From: Candidatus Pacearchaeota archaeon CG1_02_39_14
GTDB lineage: Archaea > Nanobdellota > Nanobdellia > Pacearchaeales > GW2011-AR1
Assembly: GCA_001872315.1 (NCBI GenBank)
Contig: MNVZ01000023.1
Location: 1 to 36,965, forward strand
Direction of reading: 5' to 3'
Length of the DNA stretch: 36,965 nucleotides
The notes under the pieces are model-generated. The model had not been told where the DNA came from, did no database searches, and worked only from the letters and a program-made list of their open reading frames with translations. The first letter of the stretch is position 1. Each line of letters opens with the position of its first letter. The translations under genes and the position numbers were made by a program. Below, in pieces: positions 23,176 to 30,447 of this stretch.

Positions 23176-23636
23176 ATATCCCTGTTTCCTGTAATTAAGG
23201 CTATTTCTTCTGCGTATTCTTTTGATTTATCAAAAAAGTGACTGCGGAGAAGGAGGTAGTCAGATATTTCTGGGCCCCTAAACTCACCTTTTCTTCCTGG
23301 TATGGGTCTTGGACATTCCCAGGAATGACGAATTACTATAGGGTCTACTCCTTGGTTTGCAAAGAAATCTCCCTTCTTAAGAGAATAATCCACTTCTTCA
23401 AATGATGGATAAACAACCATTATCATCCGAGGATACCTTCCTTTTAACCTTCCTGTGAAGAAGAATTCCAGAATCGCATCTGAACCTCCAGGAACAACTA
23501 ATCCTTCTATATGAGCAGAGAGCAATTCGGCAGATCTTTTTTTACTTGGGGGTTCTATAATTTTTATTCTGGCAAGATTTTCCAGTTTCGGATTATTTAA
23601 ATCCGGTCTGTAAACCAATCTAGAAACTCCTTCCAT
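23172..23636 (-). CDS. Uncharacterised protein
   Basis: The 154-residue soluble protein has no recognised family. Notable segments are SAHIEGLVVPGGSDAILEFFFTG split by a short basic stretch, MIMVVYPSFEEVDYS, and WECPRPIPGRKGEFRGPEISD. There is a single cysteine and no signal peptide or transmembrane segment. The start at 23636 is supported by a TTCTTAAACC box about 25 bases upstream. It overlaps the convergent rnp4 gene at the stop codons. Coding is likely from its isolation, promoter and codon pattern, but the function is unknown. Confidence 0.6.
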   Translation of the reverse strand: MEGVSRLVYRPDLNNPKLENLARIKIIEPPSKKRSAELLSAHIEGLVVPGGSDAILEFFFTGRLKGRYPRMIMVVYPSFEEVDYSLKKGDFFANQGVDPIVIRHSWECPRPIPGRKGEFRGPEISDYLLLRSHFFDKSKEYAEEIALITGNRDI

Positions 23637-23677
23637 AAAATTGACTTAATCCGGGGTTTAAGAAATTAGTTGTTCTA

Positions 23678-23875
23678 TCAGGATTTCTTGAATTTACTTA
23701 TTTCAGGAAGCATATCGGCATGACCCAAAAGTGCAGACCTGCAGCAATACCTCTGCAATCCAAGATCATTTAGAACTCTTCCGGCTTCTTCCCCGGCCTC
23801 TGTCCTTCTCTTGTATTCTTCCCATAGCTGGGCAATTGGCTTACCACAGGAAAAACATCTGACTGGAATAATCAT
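23678..23875 (-). CDS. rpoN: RNA polymerase subunit N (Rpb10 homologue)
   Basis: The 65-residue protein has the Rpb10 zinc-bundle motif Cys7-x2-Cys10 (VRCFSCGKPI) and Cys44-Cys45 (RYCCRSALLGH). It is a core subunit joining the RpoD-RpoL platform. It lies here alone, whereas in many archaea it follows rps9. It has its own TATA-like GTTTAAAAATC about 25 bases upstream and diverges from the small zinc protein gene at 23950. Confidence 0.95.
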   Translation of the reverse strand: MIIPVRCFSCGKPIAQLWEEYKRRTEAGEEAGRVLNDLGLQRYCCRSALLGHADMLPEISKFKKS

Positions 23876-23949
23876 GAAGTTAACTGATAAAAAGGATTTT
23901 TAAACGTTTGCCTAGGAAAGTTTATAAAACATTAATCTCTAAACAGGGA

Positions 23950-24126
23950 ATGGCTAAGAGGTGTGTGTATTGTTCAAAAGAAATATCGCAGGAGAGCGTT
24001 GTAGATGTCTGCGACAGATGCGGGCTTGGCGTCTGGGGCGATAGGATGTTTAATGCGATAAAGCAGAATATGCAGGGCATGAAGGACAAGGGCAACCTAT
24101 ACCAAGGATCTGTGACAGATAACTGA
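23950..24126 (+). CDS. Small zinc-ribbon protein
   Basis: The protein has 58 residues starting MAKRCVYC. Two CxxC pairs (Cys5/Cys8 and Cys21/Cys24) surround KEISQESVVDV, followed by GLGVWGDRMFNAIKQNM. The start at 23950 is chosen over an in-frame ATG at 23908, because AGTTTATAAAAC sits about 20-27 bases before it. The zinc ribbon suggests nucleic-acid or protein binding. No named family is recognised with certainty. Confidence 0.7.
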   Translation: MAKRCVYCSKEISQESVVDVCDRCGLGVWGDRMFNAIKQNMQGMKDKGNLYQGSVTDN

Positions 24127-24166
24127 TTCTGCAAAGCTTTTTAAACTGGTATTTTTAAATAAAACT

Positions 24167-24430
24167 ATGCTTAAACATAAAAGAATCAGAGAAAGGGGAA
24201 AAGTTTCTTTCATGAAATTTTTCCAGAAATTCAATGAAGGCGATTTTGTAGCTGTTGCCAGGGAACTTAACCAGGGAGCTGGATTTCCAAAGAGGATTCA
24301 GGGAAGAACAGGAAGAGTAATAGCAAAGAGAGGAATGGCCTATGTTGTTGAAATAAATGACTTTGCCAAGCCGAAACAATATATTATTAAGCCCGTGCAC
24401 CTTAAAAAAATAGAGGTTACAAAGAAATGA
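24167..24430 (+). CDS. rpl21e: Ribosomal protein L21e
   Basis: The 87-residue protein has the L21e core: FNEGDFVAV, then FPKRIQGRTGRVIAKRG and an ending IIKPVHLKKIE. The N-terminus differs from the common form but keeps a basic RIRERGKVS segment. It opens a dense cluster, with the next gene overlapping by 4 bases. TTTTTAAAC about 25 bases upstream is the likely promoter. Confidence 0.92.
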   Translation: MLKHKRIRERGKVSFMKFFQKFNEGDFVAVARELNQGAGFPKRIQGRTGRVIAKRGMAYVVEINDFAKPKQYIIKPVHLKKIEVTKK

Positions 24431-24729
24431 GAGTAATGGATATGATTCCTGTGCACCTTGCGGATGTAAAAGAGCTAGCTGGGGATGTAGATGAGAAAAA
24501 GAGCCTTAAGGATTATCTTAAGAAATTTGGAAAACTCGACAAGAAGAAATCTGATGAACTTGCAGAGGAGCTTAGAGAGCTTAAGAACCTAAAGATTAAG
24601 GAAGAGGATATAATGAAAATTGTAGACTTCCTTCCAAAAGACACGGAATCTGTAAATAAAATTTTCAAGGATGTTTCCTTGGACGAGAAGGAGGCAAATG
24701 ACGTCGTGGAAATTGTCAGGAGATATTGA
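24427..24729 (+). CDS. rpoF: RNA polymerase subunit F (Rpb4 homologue)
   Basis: The 100-residue helical protein has the Rpb4 pattern: YLKKFGKLDKKKSDELAEEL, KEEDIMKIVDFLPKD and a C-terminal VNKIF with a following DVVEIVRRY. It forms the RNA polymerase stalk with RpoE. It lies between rpl21e and DUF655, a conserved archaeal arrangement. The ATG overlaps the rpl21e stop and has GAGGTT upstream. Confidence 0.9.
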   Translation: MRVMDMIPVHLADVKELAGDVDEKKSLKDYLKKFGKLDKKKSDELAEELRELKNLKIKEEDIMKIVDFLPKDTESVNKIFKDVSLDEKEANDVVEIVRRY

Positions 24730-24731
24730 AA

Positions 24732-25271
24732 ATGATGCAGAAAAAAGACGATTATGCGTTCGTGCTAGATTACTTACCCTATGGTTATCCCTTAGAGGGA
24801 AAAATGACTCCTCTAGTCCAGGCTATAGGTGAACAGCATTTATCTCTACTTGAGCTTGTCCCAAGCAAAGGCGTGAGTTTTACAATAAATGAAAAAGTTT
24901 ATATAGGCCCGGAGAAGAGAGATAAAATATACTTCATAAGGGGTAGGCTTCCAAAAGAGAAGCTTACTGAAGCTGCGAAGATCCAACTGCAGAAGTTCAT
25001 AGAAAACGTGGTTGCGGAGCAGGAGAAGAAATACCTAGATTTCTTTAACACTGCTCAGGCGATAAACACGAGACTCCACAGGCTGGAGCTTCTGCCAGGT
25101 TTTGGAAAAAAGCACACCAAGGAAATTGTTGAGGCAAGGGAACAAAAGCAGTTCGAGTCCTTTGACGACATCAGAGAGAGGGTGAAGGGAGTCCCTGATC
25201 CAAAGAAGGCGATAGAAAAAAGGATTTGGGAAGAAATAATGGAGAACCCTCGCCAGAGATTGTTCACTTAA
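24732..25271 (+). CDS. DUF655 family protein (OB-like and helix-hairpin-helix)
   Basis: The protein has 179 residues from the ATG at 24732. A TTG at 24726 overlapping rpoF is possible but AGGAG is spaced 9 bases from the ATG. The protein matches DUF655, conserved beside rpl21e and rpoF in archaea. The opening DDYAFVLDYLPYGYP and IGEQHLSLLELVP lead to a nucleic-acid-binding helix-hairpin-helix near LELLPGFGKKHTKEIV. A role in RNA or ribosome metabolism is inferred from the neighbours. The gene is followed after one base by rps13. The KsgA gene often found next is absent. Confidence 0.85.
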   Translation: MMQKKDDYAFVLDYLPYGYPLEGKMTPLVQAIGEQHLSLLELVPSKGVSFTINEKVYIGPEKRDKIYFIRGRLPKEKLTEAAKIQLQKFIENVVAEQEKKYLDFFNTAQAINTRLHRLELLPGFGKKHTKEIVEAREQKQFESFDDIRERVKGVPDPKKAIEKRIWEEIMENPRQRLFT

Positions 25272-25272
25272 A

Positions 25273-25770
25273 ATGGCAGAAGAGATAAAGGAAAAGAAAC
25301 CTGAGAGAAGAGAAGAGAAAAACACAGAGGAAACTTTAGTCAGAATTTTTAATAAGGACCTTCCTGGGAGTAAAAATATTTATTCCGGACTTACAAAGAT
25401 AAAAGGAATTTCCTGGGCCGTTTCAAGCGCAATCTGCATAAAGTCAAAAGTTGACAAAGTGAAGAGGATAAGGGACCTTAACAGGGAGGAAATAACAAGA
25501 ATCGAAGAAGTTATGAAAGATTTTAATTTCCCTCACTTTCTGAAAAACAGGCAGAAGGACTTTGACTCCGGGGAAAACAAACACATTCTTGCTGTTGACC
25601 TGGACTTAAGAAATGAATTTGATATAAAGAGACTGAAAAAGATTAAAAGTTATAGGGGAATGAGGCACTCTCTCAAGCTTCCTGTAAGAGGACAGAGAAC
25701 AAGAAGCCACTTCAGAAAGAGTGGAATTGCAGTCGGAGTGAGAAAACCTAAGACAGGAAAGAAGAGCTAA
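25273..25770 (+). CDS. rps13: Ribosomal protein S13
   Basis: The 165-residue protein has a charged N-terminal extension followed by the S13 core: TLVRIFNKDLPGSKNIYSGL, IKGISWAVSSAIC and a C-terminal RGMRHSLKLPVRGQRTRSH. S13 lies in the head of the 30S subunit and contacts the P-site tRNA. It begins the S13-S4-S11-RpoD series typical of archaea. Confidence 0.95.
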   Translation: MAEEIKEKKPERREEKNTEETLVRIFNKDLPGSKNIYSGLTKIKGISWAVSSAICIKSKVDKVKRIRDLNREEITRIEEVMKDFNFPHFLKNRQKDFDSGENKHILAVDLDLRNEFDIKRLKKIKSYRGMRHSLKLPVRGQRTRSHFRKSGIAVGVRKPKTGKKS

Positions 25771-25773
25771 ACA

Positions 25774-26301
25774 ATGAAGAGAAAACACAAGCTATACGCA
25801 AAACCGAAGAAAAGCTATGATAGTGCGAGAATAAGCGCTGAAAACAAGCTGGTCGCAAAATATGGGCTGAAAAATAAGAGAGAAATCTGGAAGGCGGAAG
25901 CAAGAGTCAATTATTACAGAAGCCGGGCAAAGAGTCTGATTACTGCGGATAGAGACGTACAGCAGGCTTTTTTTGCAAAGCTTAATCTTATAGGCCTTAA
26001 TGTTAACTCAATTGCAGATATCCTTGCGCTTACAAAAGAAGATTTTCTTAAGAGAAGATTGTCTACAATCGTTTCCGGAAAAGGCCTGGCAGATACTCCA
26101 AAGCAGGCAAGACAGATGATAGCCCACAAAAGAATCCTTGTTGCAGGAAAGATTGTCAACTCCCCAAGTTATCTTGTGAAAGTTGATGAAGAGACGGATA
26201 TTAAAGTTAAAGAAAAGAAAAAAGTAAAAATTGAAAAAAAGGAAGAAGCTGTTGAAGAAAAGAAGGAAGAGTCAGAGCCAAATGAGGAGGAAGAAAAATG
26301 A
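25774..26301 (+). CDS. rps4: Ribosomal protein S4
   Basis: The 175-residue protein has an S4 RNA-binding domain (RLSTIVSGKGLADTPKQARQ and MIAHKRILVAGKIVNSPSY), preceded by the archaeal N-terminal part. A strongly acidic and lysine-rich tail contains EEAVEEKKE, a peptide repeated at the start of S11. The stop overlaps the rps11 ATG by 4 bases. Confidence 0.95.
   Translation: MKRKHKLYAKPKKSYDSARISAENKLVAKYGLKNKREIWKAEARVNYYRSRAKSLITADRDVQQAFFAKLNLIGLNVNSIADILALTKEDFLKRRLSTIVSGKGLADTPKQARQMIAHKRILVAGKIVNSPSYLVKVDEETDIKVKEKKKVKIEKKEEAVEEKKEESEPNEEEEK
26240..26270. repeat. 31-bp direct repeat, copy 1 (rps4 tail)
   Basis: Bases 26240-26270 are identical to 26341-26371 and encode the acidic peptide of the S4 C-terminus. 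The start-to-start distance is 101 bases, so the copies lie in different frames and yet each is read in the frame that gives EEAVEEKKE, because rps11 starts in the shifted frame. Confidence 0.9.
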
Positions 26302-26768
26302 ATGAAACTGAAGAGACAAAGATTGAAGAGATAAAAGAAGAGGAAGAAGCTGTTGAAGAAAAGAAGGAAGACGCTATCAGGAAAGAGAAGAAAAAGGATG
26401 AGAGAATAGGGATTGCCTACGTGTATAGTTCTTATAACAACACTCTTGTTCATATCACCGACTTGTCAGGAAATACGATTTCAAGAGTCTCTGGAGGAAT
26501 GGTAACTAAGCACAGCAGACTGAAAGCCAATCCTACTACTGCAATGTTTGTTGCAAAGAAGGCTGGAGAAAGGGCAAAAGATGTCGGGCTGACTGGGCTG
26601 TACATAAGAATGAAATCCCAAACAGGAAATCCTGGGATGGGTCCAGGAGGACATGAAGCCGTTAAGACTCTTGGTAAAGATTTCAGAATTGTGAGCCTTA
26701 CAGATACTACAAAAGTCCCAAGGGGCGGACCAAAGAAGAAGGGAGGCAAGAGAGGAAGGAGGGTATAA
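26298..26768 (+). CDS. rps11: Ribosomal protein S11
   Basis: The 156-residue protein has the S11 core: GIAYVYSSYNNTLVHITDLS, SGGMVTKHSRLK and GGHEAVKTLG, ending in a PRGGPKKKGGKRGRR tail. An added acidic N-terminal extension of about 35 residues contains the EEAVEEKKE peptide shared with S4. The ATG lies within the S4 end and is preceded by GAGGAGGAAG. Confidence 0.95.
   Translation: MNETEETKIEEIKEEEEAVEEKKEDAIRKEKKKDERIGIAYVYSSYNNTLVHITDLSGNTISRVSGGMVTKHSRLKANPTTAMFVAKKAGERAKDVGLTGLYIRMKSQTGNPGMGPGGHEAVKTLGKDFRIVSLTDTTKVPRGGPKKKGGKRGRRV
26341..26371. repeat. 31-bp direct repeat, copy 2 (rps11 head)
   Basis: Second copy of the 26240-26270 sequence, inside the N-terminal extension of S11. 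The following base differs, so the identity ends sharply at 31 bases. Confidence 0.9.
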
Positions 26769-26794
26769 ACTTTTAAAAGGAAACCTTTCATAAA

Positions 26795-27499
26795 ATGAGC
26801 ATGGAAACTATAGAAAATACGCAGGAAAAATTAATCCTTAGAATGGATGCAAATTACAGCCTGGCTAATGCTATAAGAAGAAGCATAGAAGAAATTGATA
26901 TACTTGCAGTTGACGAAGTTGAAATTTTTGCAAATGACTCTGCGTTATATGATGAATATCTATCACATAGAATTGGATTGATACCATTAAAAACTGATAA
27001 GAGAATGGGTGAAAGCACAAAAGTTGAAATGAAACTTAAGAAAAAAGGCCCATGCTGGGTTTATTCCGGAGATTTGAAAGGGGCCGGAAAAGTAGTTTAT
27101 GAAAACATTCCTATAACCTTGCTTGAGGAAGGGCAGGAGATAGAACTTATTGCCACGGCTACTCTTGGAAAAGGTGTACAGCATGCAAAGTATTCACCAG
27201 GATTGTGCTATTATAGAGATTTGGTTGAGATTAAATCAGCTAAAGCGGAAGTCGAAAAAATAATAAGAGAATCAAAAGGAGTCATAAAACCTGAAAAGAA
27301 AGGAAATTCATGGGTGTGTGACCTACCGGAATCAGATGTAGATAAAATAAAAGAGATTGACAAAGAATCAATCAAAGATGCAGGGGAAATAATTATATTC
27401 ATAGAGTCATGGGGGCAAATTAGCGCGAAAGATATTTTGTCTGGTGCAGTCGATGTATTAGGCAAAAACCTCGACATGTTTGAGAAGTTAATCAAGTAG
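26795..27499 (+). CDS. rpoD: RNA polymerase subunit D (Rpb3 homologue)
   Basis: The 234-residue protein is RpoD. ANYSLANAIRRSIEEID is the alpha-like dimerisation motif, and SHRIGLIPLKTD with HAKYSPGLCYYRDLVEI are family signatures. The ferredoxin-like iron-sulfur cysteines found in some archaeal RpoD proteins are absent. A CTTTTAAAAGG box about 26 bases upstream suggests its own promoter within the cluster. The stop is one base before the downstream tRNA-Leu. Confidence 0.95.
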   Translation: MSMETIENTQEKLILRMDANYSLANAIRRSIEEIDILAVDEVEIFANDSALYDEYLSHRIGLIPLKTDKRMGESTKVEMKLKKKGPCWVYSGDLKGAGKVVYENIPITLLEEGQEIELIATATLGKGVQHAKYSPGLCYYRDLVEIKSAKAEVEKIIRESKGVIKPEKKGNSWVCDLPESDVDKIKEIDKESIKDAGEIIIFIESWGQISAKDILSGAVDVLGKNLDMFEKLIK

Positions 27500-27500
27500 C

Positions 27501-27584
27501 GCGGGGATGCCGGAGCGGTCAAACGGGCCGCGTTAAGGCCGCGGTGGCTTAGTGCCTGCGAAGGTTCGAATCCTTCTCCCCGCA
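27501..27584 (+). tRNA. tRNA-Leu, anticodon loop reads AAG
   Basis: This class II tRNA has acceptor stem GCGGGGA/TCCCCGC, a variable arm containing TGGCTTAGTGCC, and a T arm GAAGG-TTCGAAT-CCTTC. The perfect anticodon stem CCGCG/CGCGG leaves the loop TTAAGGC, so positions 34-36 are AAG. An alternative UAA register breaks all stem pairs. It lies between rpoD and rpl18e, a place where many archaea have a tRNA-Leu. It begins one base after the rpoD stop and has no visible promoter of its own. Confidence 0.9.
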
Positions 27585-27599
27585 TTAGGGTCCAAAAAA

Positions 27600-27968
27600 A
27601 TGATGAGCAGAACAAAAATCAAGTTTAGAAAAAGAAAGAAGACAAATACTGAACTAGTTGAAACTATTGAGCTTGCCCTTAGGAGTCCCGCGTGGGGTAA
27701 GGTTGCTATGATCCTTGCAGGTCCAAAGTCAAACTACTCGACAATCAATTTGAAAGAAATAGATGAAAAAACCAGTGCGGGAGATACTGTTGTCATTCTA
27801 GGAAAAGTTCTTTCTGTCGGAGAAATAAAAAAGAAGATAAGAATCTGTGCAATTTCATTTTCAAAGAATGCAGAAGAAAAAATAAAGAAATCTAAAGGAG
27901 AGGCAGTTTCAGTCCTTGAGGAAATAAAAAAGAATGCTAAAGCAGAGGGAATAAAAATTATAAGATGA
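27600..27968 (+). CDS. rpl18e: Ribosomal protein L18e
   Basis: The protein has 122 residues from the ATG at 27600. An open frame from 27552 overlaps the tRNA and is rejected. The core has RKRKKTNTELVETIELALRS, AGDTVVILGKVLSVGEIKKK and ICAISFSKNAEEKIKK, matching L18e. The gene starts 15 bases after the tRNA-Leu and overlaps rpl13 by 4 bases. Confidence 0.93.
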   Translation: MMSRTKIKFRKRKKTNTELVETIELALRSPAWGKVAMILAGPKSNYSTINLKEIDEKTSAGDTVVILGKVLSVGEIKKKIRICAISFSKNAEEKIKKSKGEAVSVLEEIKKNAKAEGIKIIR

Positions 27969-28378
27969 AAACCATAAATGCCGATATAATTGTGGATGCA
28001 ACTAATGCGACTCTTGGAAGACTTGCAAGTTATAGCGCAAAGCAGGCGCTTCTTGGGAAAAAAATAATTATTGTAAATTGTAATGATGCAGTTATTGCAG
28101 GAAAGCCAAGAGGAATAATTAATGAATACAAAGACATAAGGAGCAAGGGTGGTGCCAGCTTGCATGGGCCTTTCTTTCCGAAGTCTCCTGAAAAGATTGT
28201 CAAGAGAACAATAAGAGGGATGCTTCCACACAGGCAACAGAGAGGCAGAAGCGCTTTAAAGAATATAGTCTGTTTTAATGACTTGCCTGAAGAATATAAG
28301 GATTTGAAAAAACTTGCTGCAGGAAAACCTAAAAATACAAAAACTATTTCGCTAAGACTGTTGAGCAGGGAAATATAA
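27965..28378 (+). CDS. rpl13: Ribosomal protein L13
   Basis: The 137-residue protein matches archaeal L13: IVDATNATLGRLASYSAKQA, RSKGGASLHGPFFPKSPEKI and RTIRGMLPHRQQRGRSALKN. It is a large-subunit protein in the L18e-L13-S9 series. The ATG overlaps the rpl18e stop and rps9 follows after one base. Confidence 0.96.
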   Translation: MKTINADIIVDATNATLGRLASYSAKQALLGKKIIIVNCNDAVIAGKPRGIINEYKDIRSKGGASLHGPFFPKSPEKIVKRTIRGMLPHRQQRGRSALKNIVCFNDLPEEYKDLKKLAAGKPKNTKTISLRLLSREI

Positions 28379-28379
28379 T

Positions 28380-28787
28380 ATGGCAGACAGACAAATAATG
28401 GTTTCAGGGAAGAGAAAAACCGCAGTTGCGAAAGCAAGAGTAAGGACGGGAAAAGGAAATATAGTCTATAATGGAATCCCGTATACTGAATTGAGAATTT
28501 TTCACAAGTTGTCTTTGATGGAACCAGTTGAAATTTGCAGAAAAATTATTGGGCATTTTAACTTTGATATAGAAGTAAAGGCCACTGGTGGAGGGACTGA
28601 AGGGCAGATACAGGCTGCAAGACTTGCAATTGCAAAGGGGCTTGTAAAGTTTACGGAAAGCCAGGACTTGAGGAAGGCAATAATTGATTATGACAGGAAC
28701 ATGCTCGTTGCAGATGTAAGAAGAAAGGAAACCAGAAAACCTGGAGATTCTAAGGCAAGAGCAATGAGACAGACATCTTACAGATAA
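28380..28787 (+). CDS. rps9: Ribosomal protein S9
   Basis: The 135-residue protein matches S9: MVSGKRKTAVAKARVRTGKG, KATGGGTEGQIQAARLAIAK and the basic RKPGDSKARAMRQTSYR end, which reaches the P-site tRNA. It ends the ribosomal cluster. The rpoN and rpoK genes that commonly follow in archaea are not here, and rpoN is 4.5 kb upstream on the other strand. Confidence 0.96.
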   Translation: MADRQIMVSGKRKTAVAKARVRTGKGNIVYNGIPYTELRIFHKLSLMEPVEICRKIIGHFNFDIEVKATGGGTEGQIQAARLAIAKGLVKFTESQDLRKAIIDYDRNMLVADVRRKETRKPGDSKARAMRQTSYR

Positions 28788-28803
28788 ATCAAACTGAAAT
28801 TAT

Positions 28804-29613
28804 TTATAGTCCGTCAAGCGGATTCGCAATCTTCTTTAATTCGTCTGTTGATACATGAGTATAAATCTGTGTTGTGTTTAGGGAGGAGTGCCCTAAAAGC
28901 ATCTGTATTTTTCTTATATCTACTCCTGCCTCTAAAAGATGCGTCGCAAAACTATGCCTTAGGGTGTGAGGCGTCACTTTTTTATTCAGTCCGACCTTAT
29001 TCCTCAAATTCTTAACAATTTTCTGAACATTTCTTGTTGTTAGGGGCTTCTCTTTAGAAAAAAGATATTGCCCATCTTTTCTTTTCTTTAGATAGAATTG
29101 GAGATCACGGGACAGGCTTTCAGATATTGTAAAAACTCTATCCTTAGACCCTTTTCCTTTTTTTACCCTTCCTATATTTTCCTCGAAGTTGATATCTTCC
29201 GGTTTCAGATGGACTATTTCAGACACCCGAAGCCCCGAAGAATAAAGCAGAGAAACCATCAGCCTTGACTTTCTTGTTTCTGCATTATCTATCAACGACT
29301 TTACTTCATCTTTTGTAAGGACTTCCGGGAGATGTCTGTCTTTTTTAGGAACTCTGATGTTTCCGACTTCTTTCTTTAAAATTTCCTTGAAGAAAAATTT
29401 TATCGAAGCGGCTGCAAGCATGATGGTATTTTTTGATTTATCTTCAAAAAGAGTTCCAAGATAACTTTTCGCATCATCTTCAGTCAATTCCTGTCCTGCC
29501 TTCCCCGTACTCTTAAGAAATTTGTCGACGAAAAAAGTGTAATTTCTGACTGTTAGCGGAGAGAAACCCCTCAACTTCAGCTCTGTTTCAAGTTTTTGAA
29601 TATCAGTAGACAT
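28804..29613 (-). CDS. xerA: Xer-type tyrosine recombinase (XerA-like)
   Basis: The 269-residue protein has an N-terminal SAM-like core-binding domain (about 1-85) and a catalytic domain with all expected residues. Arg129 is in SSGLRVSEI, Lys154 in GKGSKDR, His216 and Arg219 in TPHTLRHSFATHLLEAG, His242 in LLGHSS, and the nucleophile Tyr251 in TTQIYTHVS. Archaeal XerA resolves chromosome dimers at dif sites. No insertion sequence, attachment site or phage genes are nearby, so a housekeeping role is more likely than a mobile integrase. It converges on rps9 with a 16-base gap. Confidence 0.87.
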   Translation of the reverse strand: MSTDIQKLETELKLRGFSPLTVRNYTFFVDKFLKSTGKAGQELTEDDAKSYLGTLFEDKSKNTIMLAAASIKFFFKEILKKEVGNIRVPKKDRHLPEVLTKDEVKSLIDNAETRKSRLMVSLLYSSGLRVSEIVHLKPEDINFEENIGRVKKGKGSKDRVFTISESLSRDLQFYLKKRKDGQYLFSKEKPLTTRNVQKIVKNLRNKVGLNKKVTPHTLRHSFATHLLEAGVDIRKIQMLLGHSSLNTTQIYTHVSTDELKKIANPLDGL

Positions 29614-29715
29614 ATTAACCTCTTTTATACGACTATTAACACGAACCTGTATTTAAAGATTGCTTTGTTTTCAGATTAGGTGAATGTTTTTAAAGATAAT
29701 TGAATATTAGTTTTT

Positions 29716-29988
29716 ATGGGAGAGAGATTGGAAACCTTGATGAGGCTTGTTGTAGGAATTATAAGCGGAGTCATCCTCTATGTATGGGCTTACCTTATAG
29801 GGGTTTTCATTTTTATCAACTTTATCTGGACACTTATCTCAGGTAAAAGAATAAGAGAGATTGCAGAGCTCTGTGAAGTATGGAACACCCAAAAGTATAT
29901 GCTTGTGAGATATATTCAATTTCTTACAAACGAAAGGCCATTTCCATTTAATAGACTTTCAAAGAGTATTAGCAAGTTTAGAAAATAA
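29716..29988 (+). CDS. DUF4389-like small membrane protein
   Basis: The 90-residue protein has two hydrophobic helices (about 8-28 and 28-40), a polar ERLETLMRL start and the conserved tail NERPFPFNRL. This looks like DUF4389, a family of small membrane proteins of unknown role. TTTTTAAAG lies about 27 bases before the ATG. It ends at the stop codon of the convergent pilin-like gene with no gap. Confidence 0.65.
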   Translation: MGERLETLMRLVVGIISGVILYVWAYLIGVFIFINFIWTLISGKRIREIAELCEVWNTQKYMLVRYIQFLTNERPFPFNRLSKSISKFRK

Positions 29989-30447
29989 TCAGACGCAGGG
30001 CTCTACTTCTGAAGACTGAAGAACACACTGGTCTACCTCAATAATTAGTGTTTCTGGAGATTGCATTCTGACTTCTTCGAGAGTATAGGTTTTTGTCGCT
30101 CCACGCTCCTGGATTATGCATTCCGAACATGTACTTCCACCACAGCACCATTCTTCTAAGGCTCCTTCAGACCCAATGCCCCTAAAGATTATCTTACTTA
30201 TTTCAACATCATTGAGAGACCTTTGGATTGTTGCCCTTATTTCTCCTGAATCCTGGTCAAAGCAAGCCATTCTAATTTCAAGGGGCTGCTGTATTCTTAG
30301 TTCTGTACATGATAACTGGGGAGATAACTGCCGGGCTGGCCCAAGTATCGCTGCCGAAAAAATTGTGATTGAAGCAATTGAAAGAAGAATGATAAGGACT
30401 ACAAGGATTACCTCTGCCATCCCTTTTTTGTTCATTATAGGTGACAT
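29989..30447 (-). CDS. Pilin-like secreted/membrane protein with class III signal
   Basis: The 152-residue protein begins MSPIMNKKGMAEVILVVLII. A short basic leader ends in KKG, followed by a long hydrophobic helix, as in archaeal type IV pilin or archaellin precursors cut by prepilin peptidase. The mature part has five or more cysteines, including CCGGSTCSEC. The start at 30447 is chosen over the ATG at 30435, because GGGAGGAG lies 8-9 bases before it. It overlaps the end of the upstream metallopeptidase gene by 13 bases, so the two are probably co-translated. The name 'pilin' is based on the N-terminus only. Confidence 0.65.
   Translation of the reverse strand: MSPIMNKKGMAEVILVVLIILLSIASITIFSAAILGPARQLSPQLSCTELRIQQPLEIRMACFDQDSGEIRATIQRSLNDVEISKIIFRGIGSEGALEEWCCGGSTCSECIIQERGATKTYTLEEVRMQSPETLIIEVDQCVLQSSEVEPCV

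Noticed and set aside
26169-26453. Minus-strand open frame rich in Phe and Ser across rps4-rps11
   Set aside because: It is the antisense of the acidic and lysine-rich tails, whose purine-rich codons give an open frame by composition.
27501-27584. tRNA-Leu with UAA anticodon
   Set aside because: Moving the loop by one base to read UAA destroys the pairs of the anticodon stem, whereas the AAG register gives five perfect pairs.
27552-27599. N-terminal extension of L18e
   Set aside because: The frame is open from 27552 but this part is the 3' half of tRNA-Leu. The ATG at 27600 gives the normal L18e length.
28804-29613. Integrase of a mobile element or provirus
   Set aside because: All catalytic residues are present but there are no attachment-site repeats, tRNA target, phage genes or other mobility genes nearby. 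A XerA housekeeping role fits better.
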